Assembly (NCBI RefSeq): GCF_003719305.1
Contig: NZ_RARC01000015.1
Location: forward strand, 1 to 64,000
DNA length: 64,000 nucleotides
Origin: Mycolicibacterium stellerae
GTDB taxonomy: Bacteria; Actinomycetota; Actinomycetes; Mycobacteriales; Mycobacteriaceae
Direction of reading: 5' to 3'
Positions 16,994 through 25,693 of the stretch are shown piece after piece. The position numbers were made by a program, and so were the translations under genes. Numbering within the stretch: the stretch's first letter is position 1; every line of letters begins with the position of its first letter. The notes below the pieces were generated by a model. The model was not told where the DNA came from and did no database searches. It saw only the letters and a program-made list of their open reading frames with translations.

Positions 16994-17796
16994 GCGACAC
17001 GTCGAGCGGTACGGAGGCCGCCGTGGTGGAGCGCCACGGCAACACCCTGCTCATCACGATCAACCGGCCAGACGCACGCAACGCCGTGAACGGCGCGGTC
17101 AGTAGGTCGGTGGGTGACGGGCTCGAACTTGCACAGAAAGATCCCGAGATCCGCGCCGTGGTCATAACCGGTGCGGGTGACAAGTCATTCTGTGCGGGAG
17201 CAGATCTCAAGGCGATCTCCCGGGGGGAGAATCTCTACCACCCGGATCATCCCGAGTGGGGATTCGCAGGCTTCGTTCGGCACTTCGTCGACATACCGAC
17301 CATCGCGGCGGTAAACGGCACTGCGCTCGGCGGCGGCTCGGAGCTCGTCTTGGCCTGCGACTTGGTCGTGGCGTCGGCGACCGCGACCTTCGGACTGCCG
17401 GAGGTGAAGCGAGGCCTCATAGCCGGGGCGGGGGGCGCGTTTCGAATCGTTGGACAGTTGCCTCGCAAGGTCGCGAACGAGCTGCTTTTCACCGGTGAGC
17501 CGATAAGTGCCGCCGAGGCGCTGCGGTGGGGCCTGATCAATCAAGTCGTTCCCGCTGGAGGTTCCGTGACCGACGCCGCGCTTGCGCTCGCCGACAGGAT
17601 CACCGTCAATGCGCCCTTGGCGGTTTCTGCGAGTAAGCGAGTCGCCTATGGAGCCGACGCCGGCGTCATCGGCGAGGAAGTAGCGAGCTGGGAGCGGACC
17701 GATCGCGAGTTCGCCGCTCTGTTGAAGTCCCAGGACGCGAAGGAAGGACCGCTGGCTTTCGCCGAGAAGCGTGCACCTGTCTGGAAAGCACGGTGA
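16990..17796 (+). CDS. Enoyl-CoA hydratase/isomerase
   Basis: 268 residues, crotonase fold. CoA-binding and oxyanion-hole elements are visible: FCAGADLKAI and GTALGGGSELVLACD, then the helix with FGLPEVKRGLIAGAGGAFR. It would hydrate a 2-enoyl-CoA to the 3-hydroxyacyl-CoA oxidised by the SDR upstream, with which it overlaps by four bases. Confidence 0.92.
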   Translation: MSDTSSGTEAAVVERHGNTLLITINRPDARNAVNGAVSRSVGDGLELAQKDPEIRAVVITGAGDKSFCAGADLKAISRGENLYHPDHPEWGFAGFVRHFVDIPTIAAVNGTALGGGSELVLACDLVVASATATFGLPEVKRGLIAGAGGAFRIVGQLPRKVANELLFTGEPISAAEALRWGLINQVVPAGGSVTDAALALADRITVNAPLAVSASKRVAYGADAGVIGEEVASWERTDREFAALLKSQDAKEGPLAFAEKRAPVWKAR

Positions 17797-17856
17797 CGGA
17801 TGACGTGGCTGCGTGTCGAGCCCAATGCGGAGATGCGTGAAGAGCAGGAAGCAAAG

Positions 17857-18870
17857 ATGACGATAACGACGAAGTTCACCGAGATGTTCGGGATTGAGCA
17901 CCCGATCGTGCAGGGTGGTATGCAGTGGGTCGGCCGCGCGGAACTGGTTGCGGCGGTCGCGAATGCGGGCGGGCTCGGGTTCCTCACCGCACTGACCCAG
18001 CCGACGCCGGCCGACCTGGCCAACGAGATCGCCAAGACGCGGGAGCTGACGGACAAGCCGTTCGGCGTCAACCTGACGATCCTGCCGTCGATCAACCCGC
18101 CGCCATATGACGAGTACCGCCAGGTGATCGTCGACGCGGGCATCAAGATCGTCGAGACCGCGGGGTCCAACCCCGCTCCGCACCTGCCGATGTTTCACGA
18201 CAACGGCATCAAGGTGCTGCACAAGTGCACATCGGTCCGGCACGGCGTCAAGGCACAGAGTCTAGGCGTCGACGGCATCAGCATCGACGGATTCGAGTGC
18301 GCCGGTCACCCCGGCGAGGACGACGTCCCCGGCCTGGTGTTGATTCCGGCGGCGGCCAAGCAGATCGAGATCCCGATGATCGCCTCGGGTGGCTTCGCCG
18401 ATGCCCGCGGGCTGGTGGCCGCGCTGGCACTGGGTGCGGACGGCATCAACATGGGCACGCGGTTCATGTGCACCATCGAGTCGTGCATTCATCAGAAGGT
18501 TAAGGGCGCCATCGTGGCCGGTGACGAGCGGGGCACCGAGCTGATCTTCCGGTCATTGCGCAACACCTCTCGGGTCGCCAGCAACGCGGTCGCGCGTGAG
18601 GTCGTGGAGATCCTCTCCGACGGTGGTCAGTTCGAGGACGTCAAGAACCTCGTCGCCGGTGTGCGCGGACGACGCGTGTTCGACGAGGGCGACCTGGATG
18701 CGGGCATCTGGACCGTGGGCACCGTCATGGGTCTCATCGATGACATCCCGACGTGCGACGAGCTGATCTCGAGCATCGTGTCCGAGGCCGAGGAACTCAT
18801 CGCGGGGCTGAACGAGCGTGTCCTTCACACCCAGCCGCGTGTGCACGCTCGGGAGTTGGTGCATGACTGA
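17857..18870 (+). CDS. Nitronate monooxygenase / 2-nitropropane dioxygenase family flavoprotein
   Basis: 337 residues, FMN-binding TIM barrel. Family features: HPIVQGGMQWVGRAELVAAV at the start, HKCTSVRHGVKA, GFECAGHPGEDDVPGLVL and the phosphate-binding stretch IPMIASGGFADARGLVAALA then ADGINMGTRFM. In mycobacteria, members of this family occur in steroid and lipid degradation gene sets, where the reaction is usually not a nitronate oxidation. I chose ATG 17857 because CAGGAAG precedes it. It follows the hydratase by 60 bases and a paralogous fold recurs at 35980. Confidence 0.88.
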   Translation: MTITTKFTEMFGIEHPIVQGGMQWVGRAELVAAVANAGGLGFLTALTQPTPADLANEIAKTRELTDKPFGVNLTILPSINPPPYDEYRQVIVDAGIKIVETAGSNPAPHLPMFHDNGIKVLHKCTSVRHGVKAQSLGVDGISIDGFECAGHPGEDDVPGLVLIPAAAKQIEIPMIASGGFADARGLVAALALGADGINMGTRFMCTIESCIHQKVKGAIVAGDERGTELIFRSLRNTSRVASNAVAREVVEILSDGGQFEDVKNLVAGVRGRRVFDEGDLDAGIWTVGTVMGLIDDIPTCDELISSIVSEAEELIAGLNERVLHTQPRVHARELVHD

Positions 18871-18935
18871 CTCCATTCACCGGCAGCGTCAGCGCGCGCA
18901 CCAGCAGCAACGACATCGCACCGAGAGGAATCCGT

Positions 18936-20090
18936 ATGAAGCGGCAGGTATTTGACGCCGAGCACGAGGCGCTTCGTGCCACCACCCGTCAGTTCATCGA
19001 GCGCGAACTGATGCCCTACGCACAGCAGTGGGAGGCTGACCGGCTCGTCGACAGGTCGGCCTTCGTCGCCGCTGGCAAGTACGGCCTGCTCGGCTTCGGC
19101 ATGCCAGAGGAGTATGGCGGCGGCGGCTCGGACGACTTCCGCTTCAACGCCGTGATCAACGAGGAGCTATCCGGATACGGTGGGCCTATCCCGGCCCTCG
19201 CGCTCCAGAACGACGTCGTGGCACCGTATTTCAAGCATCTCGGCAACGAGGAGCAGAAGCGCCGGTGGATGCCGGGGATCGTGACCGGTGAGACCGTGCT
19301 GGCCATCGCCATGACCGAGCCGGGCGCCGGAAGCGATCTCGCCGGCATCCGCACGTCTGCGGTCCGCGACGGCAGCGGAGAAAATGCAGACTGGATCGTC
19401 AACGGCTCCAAGACGTTCATCACATGCGGCATCAACTCCGATCTCGTCGTCGTCGTCTGCCGCACCGATCCCAACGCTGGACATAAGGGGTTCACGCTGC
19501 TCGTGGTCGAGCGCGAGATGGCCGGCTTCACCCGCGGGCGAAAGCTGGACAAGATGGGCCAGCACCACCAAGACACCGCCGAGCTCCACTTCGAGGACGT
19601 GCGCGTGCCCGCAGCCAATGTGCTTGGCGCCGAAGGCCGTGGCTTCTACCACCTTATGGAGAATCTTCCGTCCGAACGCCTCAGCATCGCGATCGGCGCG
19701 GTGGCCGGGGCTCGCGAAACATGGCGGCAGACATTGCAGTACGCCAAAGATCGCAAGGCCTTCGGGCAATCCATCGGCGCGTTCCAGCACAACCGCTTCC
19801 TGCTGGCCGAGATGGACACCGAACTCGACGTCTCCGAGCAGTACATCGACCGGTGCTTGCGCGCCGTCGTCGACGGCGACCTGACTGCGGTCGAGGCAGC
19901 GAAGGCCAAATGGTGGTGTACCGAGACCGCGAAGAAGGTCATCGACGGCTGCGTGCAGCTTCACGGCGGGTACGGGTACATGATGGAATACCGCGTAGCA
20001 CGAGACTATTGCGACTCTCGCATCCAAACCATCTTCGGTGGCACCACCGAGATCATGAAGGACATCATCGGGCGCGATCTCGGGTTGTAG
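18936..20090 (+). CDS. Acyl-CoA dehydrogenase
   Basis: 384 residues, full-length FadE. Signatures: the FAD/substrate motif AMTEPGAGSDLAGIRTSA, WIVNGSKTFITCG, the C-terminal FAD motif DRKAFGQSIGAFQHNRF and a closing IFGGTTEIMKDIIGRDLGL. It would introduce the 2,3-double bond into an acyl-CoA and pass electrons to ETF. Unlike the other acyl-CoA dehydrogenases in the window it is a standard stand-alone type and could act as a homotetramer. GAGAGGAA precedes the ATG. It closes the mcr-SDR-hydratase-flavoprotein run. Confidence 0.93.
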   Translation: MKRQVFDAEHEALRATTRQFIERELMPYAQQWEADRLVDRSAFVAAGKYGLLGFGMPEEYGGGGSDDFRFNAVINEELSGYGGPIPALALQNDVVAPYFKHLGNEEQKRRWMPGIVTGETVLAIAMTEPGAGSDLAGIRTSAVRDGSGENADWIVNGSKTFITCGINSDLVVVVCRTDPNAGHKGFTLLVVEREMAGFTRGRKLDKMGQHHQDTAELHFEDVRVPAANVLGAEGRGFYHLMENLPSERLSIAIGAVAGARETWRQTLQYAKDRKAFGQSIGAFQHNRFLLAEMDTELDVSEQYIDRCLRAVVDGDLTAVEAAKAKWWCTETAKKVIDGCVQLHGGYGYMMEYRVARDYCDSRIQTIFGGTTEIMKDIIGRDLGL

Positions 20091-20186
20091 GCGACCGGCG
20101 TTGCTGAGAATCCGGTTTTCGAAGCCAGTCGCTTTGAAGACTTACGCTCGTTGGAGCCACATTCGCATCGATCGGCGGAGGATGAC

Positions 20187-20696
20187 ATGGTCGCTACCCG
20201 TGCCCGTGCGAATAGTCGACATCGGCTGTCAGGGGCCCTCTTTGGGATACTCAGCGCAGGCGTCCTTCTGGCCGCACCAACCGCCCACGCAGATAACAAG
20301 CGGTTGAACGACGGCGTCGTAGCGAACGTTTACACGATCCAGCATCAAGCCGGGTGCACCAATAAAGTCAGGATCAACCCGAAGCTACAGTTGGCCGCCG
20401 AGTGGCACACCCAGGACGTACTGGCCAACCGCTCACTGGACGGCGACATCGGATCCGACGGAACCTCCGTGTCAGAGCGTGCACGCAACGCAGGCTATGT
20501 GGGCCACGTGTCGGAGACCGTCGCGATCAATCCCGCGCTCGCGATCAACAACCTTGACATCCTGAATCAGTGGTTCTACCAGCCGGATTACTACGCGATC
20601 ATGTCGGATTGCAGAAACAACGAGATCGGTGTCTGGTCCCTGAACAGCTTGGACCGTAGCGTCGTCGTCGCCATGTACGGCCAAGGAGATCGTTAG
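20187..20696 (+). CDS. Secreted CAP/SCP-like domain protein
   Basis: 169 residues. Sec signal peptide: basic ATRARANSRHR, hydrophobic LSGALFGILSAGVLLAAP and probable cleavage after THA-DNK. The mature part begins with a helix holding LNDGVVANVYTIQHQAGC and has LNPKL-like (INPKLQLAAEWHTQDVLANR), WFYQPDYYAIM and EIGVWSL motifs of the CAP superfamily seen in mycobacterial secreted proteins. Two Cys (QAGCTNK and SDCRN) could form a disulfide. I chose ATG 20187 because GGAGG lies 6 bases upstream. No link with the catabolic genes is apparent. Confidence 0.78.
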   Translation: MVATRARANSRHRLSGALFGILSAGVLLAAPTAHADNKRLNDGVVANVYTIQHQAGCTNKVRINPKLQLAAEWHTQDVLANRSLDGDIGSDGTSVSERARNAGYVGHVSETVAINPALAINNLDILNQWFYQPDYYAIMSDCRNNEIGVWSLNSLDRSVVVAMYGQGDR

Positions 20697-20706
20697 TCCG
20701 CCCAGA

Positions 20707-21525
20707 TCACTTGGGCGCGAACCGTTGTGCTCCGTCGAGACGCAGTACCTCACCGTTGAGATACTCATTTCTCAGCAGGAAGGCTACGGCGTCGGCATAT
20801 TCTTCTGGAAGGCCCAGCCGCTTAGGGAAAGGAACCCCTGAGGTCAGCTTGGCCAGCATGTCCTCGCCGACCGACTCCATGATCGGCGTCTTCATGGTCC
20901 CGGGCGCGACGGTATTGACGCGAATTCCGTTCGCGCCGAGGTCGCGAGCCGCCACGAGCGTCAGTCCGATGACGCCCGCCTTCGCAGCCGTGTAGGCGGC
21001 TTGGCCGATCTGCCCTTCGTAGCCGGCGATGGAGGCGGTCATGACGATCGAGCCGCGCTCGCCGCTGGGCGCGGGGGAGCCGGCGGCGATCTTGGCCGCT
21101 GCAAGGCGCAGGACGTTGAACGTCCCGTTCAGGTAGATGTCGATGGTCTTGACGAATCCGTCAAGGTCTGCCGGGGATCCATCCCGTTGAACGATGCGTT
21201 GCAGGACACCGAATCCGCCGTGGGCGATGACGCCGAAACGGAAGTCTCCAAGAGCCGCTGCGGCATCGAGTGCGGTGGTGATGCTTTCCGGATCCGTCAC
21301 GTCGGTTCGTACGAAGGTTGCGCGTTCACCGAGTTCGTGGGAGAGCGCTTCGCCCTGGTCGGTGGCGAGATCTGCGATCACCACGCCCAGACCTTCCGCG
21401 TGTAGCCGGCGCACAGTTGCCGCTCCGAGGCCGCCCGCGCCTCCGCTGACAATGGCTGAGGCTCCGTCGAAATGCGCTGCGGTCACGGCAATGACTCCCT
21501 TGTCGGTGATGTTGGTAGAGGGCAT
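20707..21525 (-). CDS. SDR, 3-hydroxyacyl-CoA dehydrogenase type
   Basis: 272 residues. NAD-binding SGGAGGLGAATVRRL, catalytic region MTASIAGYEGQIGQAAYTAAK (Ser/Tyr/Lys present) and a C-terminus LNGEVLRLDGAQRFAPK almost matching that of the SDR at 16241 (MLNGEVIRLDGAIRMAPR), so the two are paralogues. The NAG motif usual in SDRs reads AHGG here. Last gene of the minus-strand operon from 27153. Its ATG follows directly on the stop of the preceding 100-residue gene (TGA-ATG), suggesting translational coupling. Confidence 0.9.
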   Translation of the reverse strand: MPSTNITDKGVIAVTAAHFDGASAIVSGGAGGLGAATVRRLHAEGLGVVIADLATDQGEALSHELGERATFVRTDVTDPESITTALDAAAALGDFRFGVIAHGGFGVLQRIVQRDGSPADLDGFVKTIDIYLNGTFNVLRLAAAKIAAGSPAPSGERGSIVMTASIAGYEGQIGQAAYTAAKAGVIGLTLVAARDLGANGIRVNTVAPGTMKTPIMESVGEDMLAKLTSGVPFPKRLGLPEEYADAVAFLLRNEYLNGEVLRLDGAQRFAPK

Positions 21526-21828
21526 TCAGTCGCTCGCTGGCAGCGGTTTGGCGTCCTTGACGCTCATTGGGTTTGCGCCGACGCTCAGCGTGCCGGCGCC
21601 GGCCTTGGTCACCAGTACCTCGGCGCCGATGTCGTCGACGTAGCGCTTACCCATCACGTTGCCGCCGACCAGGCCGGGGTCGATGACAGGACCGTCGGTC
21701 CGGGCTGCGCCGACCGGCTGCATCACTGCGCCGCCGCACCGTAGATCGTCGAGTTGCTCGCCGGTCCTCACCACGATGACCTGTGTGTCGCAGACCTGGC
21801 TCTGCAGCCGAGTTCCGTTCTTGTGCAT
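21526..21828 (-). CDS. Small conserved-looking protein of unknown function
   Basis: 100 residues, between a CoA ligase and an SDR in the same operon. It has Cys in QVCDTQVIVVRTGEQL and LRCGGAVMQPVG, then a Gly-rich stretch and a C-terminus ALPAS-like (KDAKPLPASD). No signal peptide or membrane segment. AGGAG lies 6 bases before the ATG. Its stop abuts the SDR start, which indicates a real, co-translated gene. Function not recognised; the paired Cys could bind metal. Confidence 0.75.
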   Translation of the reverse strand: MHKNGTRLQSQVCDTQVIVVRTGEQLDDLRCGGAVMQPVGAARTDGPVIDPGLVGGNVMGKRYVDDIGAEVLVTKAGAGTLSVGANPMSVKDAKPLPASD

Positions 21829-21870
21829 TGCATTCTCCTCATCGTGCGTGAGTACTGGACTGCCGTGTGT

Positions 21871-23382
21871 TCAGCCGTGTGACGCAGCTTTCGTGCGCTC
21901 GTCGAGGAGGCTGGTAACAATGTCGCGTCGCACGACCTTGCCCGTGGGCGTGACCGGCAGCTCGTCGCGGAAGACGATGCGGTCCGGAGTACGCGATCCT
22001 CGCAGTGAACCGCGGACGAACTCACGCAACTCGTCGGCATCGGGAGCGCTCGCCGGTTCAGGCACGACGACGGCGACGATGATTTGTCCCCATTGAGGGT
22101 CCTCAACCCCGACGACTGCCACCTGGCGGACGTCGGGATGCTCGATCAGCACGTCTTCGATCTCGGCTGGGGCGATGTTCTCCCCGCCGCGGATGATGGT
22201 GTCATCGGATCTGCCGACGATGTAGAGGTATCCATCGTCGTCAACGGTGGCCAGATCTCTTGTCGGAAACCAGCCGGACTCGTCGAGCACGGATCCGAGG
22301 CCGGCGTATCGGCCGGATACCTGATCGCCGCGCACGAACAGCTCACCCGTCAGATTTGCGGCAACCGGCGTACCGTCCTTTGCGCGCACCTGGATCTCGA
22401 CACCCGGCACGGGCCTGCCGACCGACCCGAGTCGTTTGGCCACCGCGGGTTCTGTGGATCCGAGCGCTTCGCGGTGGTCGTCAGGTGTGAGAACCGCGAT
22501 CGTGGAGCTGGTTTCGGTGAGGCCATAGGCATTGACGAAACCAACGTCTGGCATGAGCTGCAGTGCCTTGCGCACCAGTGGTAGCGCTACCTTCGATCCG
22601 CCGTAGGCGAGGTTGCGCAGCGCCGGAAGTGTGGTCGGGTGGGCGTGGAGTTCGGCAACGATTCGATCGAGCATCGTGGGAACCACGGTGGCGGTGGTGA
22701 TGTGCTCCTCCACCGCGAGACGCAGCCACTGCCCAGCATCGAACTGAGGAAGATATACCACCCGCCGTCCGGCATAGAGGTTCGACAGCGGCGCATTGAC
22801 CCCTGCGATGTGATAGGGCGGGACGCATACCAGCGCAGCGTCGGTCGGCTCCGCGGAGCTGAACTCGACGGTCTGTGTGATGTAGCTCGTCAGATTGGCA
22901 TGCGACAGTTCGACTGCCTTCGGCTTCGACGTGGTGCCCGAGGTGAACAACACGATGGCCACCGAGTCCGGGTCGGCGAATTCGGCGTGAGGTTCACCGG
23001 CTCGCGCGGTGAGGAGAAATTCGTTGCAGTCCTGTGCGGGCCGAAGTCGGTCGCCGACGACTTCGCGGTAGCCCGGGTCCACGATCACCAGCGGATCGTT
23101 CAGTCGGTCAAGTAATTCCTGAACGCCCTCGGCGGCGAGCCGGTAGTTGACGGGCGTGTACGGTACGCAGGCACGGGCCGCGGCGAAGATGAGAAGTGGT
23201 TGCAGATGGCCCCCGGTGCCGACGTAGGCCACATGCCGAGCACCGGATCCTGCGATGACTCCCGCTGCGCGGTCGGCGAGGTCGCTGAGTTCGCTTACGG
23301 TCAACCGGGTCTCACCAGAAGTCACGGCGAGTCGATCCGGATGCTCGGATGATGCCATCTCGAGGAGCAGCGAAATGCTCAT
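21871..23382 (-). CDS. Acyl-CoA synthetase (AMP-forming, FadD-like)
   Basis: 503 residues. Adenylating enzyme that activates a carboxylic acid to its CoA thioester. The phosphate loop is at 146-157 (FTSGTTSKPKAV), the AMP motif YGLTETSST follows, the hinge is DDDGYLYIVGRSDDTIIRGG, and the catalytic Lys lies in VTPTGKVVRRD near the C-terminus. The length is normal. Fourth gene of the six-gene operon, 65 bases after an acyl-CoA dehydrogenase. Confidence 0.92.
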   Translation of the reverse strand: MSISLLLEMASSEHPDRLAVTSGETRLTVSELSDLADRAAGVIAGSGARHVAYVGTGGHLQPLLIFAAARACVPYTPVNYRLAAEGVQELLDRLNDPLVIVDPGYREVVGDRLRPAQDCNEFLLTARAGEPHAEFADPDSVAIVLFTSGTTSKPKAVELSHANLTSYITQTVEFSSAEPTDAALVCVPPYHIAGVNAPLSNLYAGRRVVYLPQFDAGQWLRLAVEEHITTATVVPTMLDRIVAELHAHPTTLPALRNLAYGGSKVALPLVRKALQLMPDVGFVNAYGLTETSSTIAVLTPDDHREALGSTEPAVAKRLGSVGRPVPGVEIQVRAKDGTPVAANLTGELFVRGDQVSGRYAGLGSVLDESGWFPTRDLATVDDDGYLYIVGRSDDTIIRGGENIAPAEIEDVLIEHPDVRQVAVVGVEDPQWGQIIVAVVVPEPASAPDADELREFVRGSLRGSRTPDRIVFRDELPVTPTGKVVRRDIVTSLLDERTKAASHG

Positions 23383-23447
23383 CCGTTAGGGTCCTTCCCG
23401 CAATGATCGTGCGCCGATAAGCTCGGCATCTGCTTCTACCTGTGTGT

Positions 23448-24557
23448 CTAGCGCGGCAGACCCAAGACCTGTTCACCGAGAATGTTCTTCATGACCTCGG
23501 TAGTGCCCGCTGCGATCGTGCTGGACCGACTGAACAAGAGTGCGTCGACCGCGCCCGGGGCAAGGCCTGCGGCCGCGGCCGCACCTTCGAGGTCGAATAT
23601 GAGTTCGGCGTAGCGCTGGTCCACTTGACTCCACGCGAGCTTCACCACCGACTGGGCAGGTCCGACTGTGCCCGAACCGATTTCGGCGATCGATCGCTCC
23701 GCGAGCAGACCCAAGACCTCCGAGTCGACGTACAGACGCAGGGCATCGTCGCGACGCGAGTCGGGGATCGCCGAGGCTCGTTCGCGTAGCGCGCTTCGCA
23801 CCAAACTGCGTGTGCGCGTCGCCAGCAGCAGAGCAGCAGCCCGCTCGTGAGCCAGGGCGCTCATGGCCGACCGCCAGCCGTCATCGAGAGGGCCCAGCAG
23901 CGAAGTCGCCGGCAAAGGCACGTCGTCGAAGAACAATTCGCAGAATCCGGAGTCCCCGTTGAGTTGTTTGATCGGAGACACCGTCACCCCGGGGAGATCC
24001 AATGGAACAAGGAACATCGACAATCCGCGGTGCGACCGCTGGCCCGTCTCGACCGGGGTCGTCCGCGCCAGGACGAGGCATTGATCGGCGTGCGCCGCGT
24101 ATGAGGTCCATACCTTTTGGCCGGAAAGCGAGAACCCGCCGCTCGTCGAAACGGCTCGAGTGCGCAGACTTGCCAGGTCGCTGCCCGCCCCGGGCTCGCT
24201 AAACCCTTGGCAGAAAATGAGACTGGCGCTGCGGATGCCGGGTAGATGTCGCTTCTGCTCGTCAGAACCGAACGCCATGATGGCCGCAGCCACGGTGTTG
24301 ACGCCGATGAAGCCGGCGATCGGTGGCGCCCCGCTATCACTTAGCACGGTCTCGCACGCAACCTGCGTGTCGAGGTCCAGCGCGCGGCCGCCGTGTTCGG
24401 CCGGCCAGTTCAAGCCGACCCATCGCCCGCGATCCAGGCGAGTCTGCCAAGCTCGCGCAGCGGTGAAGTCCCGGCGATCGCCGTACTCGGCTCGAAAGCT
24501 CGGGAGTTCGATGTCCAGGAATTCGCGAAGCTCGCCAACCAGTGACATGTCGGTCAT
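23448..24557 (-). CDS. Acyl-CoA dehydrogenase
   Basis: 369 residues. Contains GLNWPAEHGGRALD, CQGFSEPGAGSDLASLRTRA, SLSGQKVWTSYAAHADQCLV, the ER motif in SALAHERAAALLLA and the closing stretch TIAAGTTEVMKNILGEQVLGLPR. It belongs to the class seen in mycobacterial heteromeric steroid-side-chain dehydrogenases. The ATG overlaps the stop of the acyl-CoA dehydrogenase gene upstream by four bases, so the two are probably made together and may form one complex. Confidence 0.9.
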   Translation of the reverse strand: MTDMSLVGELREFLDIELPSFRAEYGDRRDFTAARAWQTRLDRGRWVGLNWPAEHGGRALDLDTQVACETVLSDSGAPPIAGFIGVNTVAAAIMAFGSDEQKRHLPGIRSASLIFCQGFSEPGAGSDLASLRTRAVSTSGGFSLSGQKVWTSYAAHADQCLVLARTTPVETGQRSHRGLSMFLVPLDLPGVTVSPIKQLNGDSGFCELFFDDVPLPATSLLGPLDDGWRSAMSALAHERAAALLLATRTRSLVRSALRERASAIPDSRRDDALRLYVDSEVLGLLAERSIAEIGSGTVGPAQSVVKLAWSQVDQRYAELIFDLEGAAAAAGLAPGAVDALLFSRSSTIAAGTTEVMKNILGEQVLGLPR

Positions 24558-25693
24558 CGTCGCGGCTCTCTGGGCAGGCCGAGAACGCGTTCGGCGAGGA
24601 TGTTCCGTTGGATCTCCGAGGTGCCGCCACCGATCCGCAGGCCAAACGCCTCGAAGTACGACTCGAGGTGGGCCCGGTCTTCAAGTGCTGCGAACTTGTG
24701 CACCGCGTGGTTCAGCTCGGTTGCAACGAGTTTGAGCGCACTACTGGTGGGGCCTGGTTCGTCGCCGTTCTCCTGCTCGGACACCGTCTTGTAGAGCAGC
24801 GCCCGCACCGCCATGACATCGTCTGAAAGTTCCTGCACCCGATGAGCGCGAACAGGGTCGTTGCGGTGCTGCTCTGCCAAACCCGCGACTACTCGTTGCA
24901 GCCCGATGATGGTCGCCGCGAACGCCGTGCTCCGCTCGAAGAGCAATGTCGTGGTGGCGACGTTCCACCCCTGACCGACCCTTCCCATGACGTTGGTCAG
25001 GGGAATGCGCGCGTCGTCGAAATAGACCTCGCAGAATTCGGGTCGACCGGTTATCGCGGTAATTGGACGAACCGTGATGCCGGGCGTGTGCATATCCGCC
25101 ATCAGGTAGGTGAGGCCGCCGTACCGGTCGCTCGCGTCGGTACGCACGAGCAGCTCACACATGTCTGCATGCTGAGCGCGGGTGTTCCAGATCTTTTGAC
25201 CGTTGACGATGAGGTGATCGTCCTCCACGACGGCTCTTGTCGAGATCGATACGAGATCCGATCCGGCGCCGGGTTCGGAGAAGCACTGTGCGAAAAGCAG
25301 GTCGCCGCTGAGAATTCCGGGCAGCCATCGCTGTCGCTGATCCTCGGTTCCTTCGGCGATGATCGTCGGGCCGGCGTGAGTAAGGCCTACGAAGAAGGGC
25401 TCACCACCCAAGCCGCCCGCGCGCTGATGCTCCTCGTGGAAGATCAGCTGGCGATGCGGCGAGGCACCCTGCCCGCCGTACTCGATCGGCCATGAGAGGC
25501 CAGCCAGACCGGCCTGCATCAGGCTCTTCTGCCATTGTCTCTGCCCGGCAATATATTCGGCGTCCACGTCCTGACCTACCGCGCGCAGAGGAGGTAAACA
25601 AGGTGCGGGATTGTCGATGAACCACTGCCTTAGACGGCTTCGGAATTCGTCATCACTGAGGTCTGCAATTGCAACAGTGTCGACGATCGTCAT
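24554..25693 (-). CDS. Acyl-CoA dehydrogenase
   Basis: 379 residues. Same class as the gene after it: GLSWPIEYGGQGASPHRQ, AQCFSEPGAGSDLVSISTRA, NGQKIWNTRAQHADMCELL, the ER motif in TTLLFERSTAFAA and a closing GGTSEIQRNILAERVLGLPREP. The start overlaps the upstream ligase stop by four bases, as does its own stop with the next dehydrogenase. Probable CoA-ester dehydrogenation step of the pathway encoded by this operon. Confidence 0.9.
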   Translation of the reverse strand: MTIVDTVAIADLSDDEFRSRLRQWFIDNPAPCLPPLRAVGQDVDAEYIAGQRQWQKSLMQAGLAGLSWPIEYGGQGASPHRQLIFHEEHQRAGGLGGEPFFVGLTHAGPTIIAEGTEDQRQRWLPGILSGDLLFAQCFSEPGAGSDLVSISTRAVVEDDHLIVNGQKIWNTRAQHADMCELLVRTDASDRYGGLTYLMADMHTPGITVRPITAITGRPEFCEVYFDDARIPLTNVMGRVGQGWNVATTTLLFERSTAFAATIIGLQRVVAGLAEQHRNDPVRAHRVQELSDDVMAVRALLYKTVSEQENGDEPGPTSSALKLVATELNHAVHKFAALEDRAHLESYFEAFGLRIGGGTSEIQRNILAERVLGLPREPRR

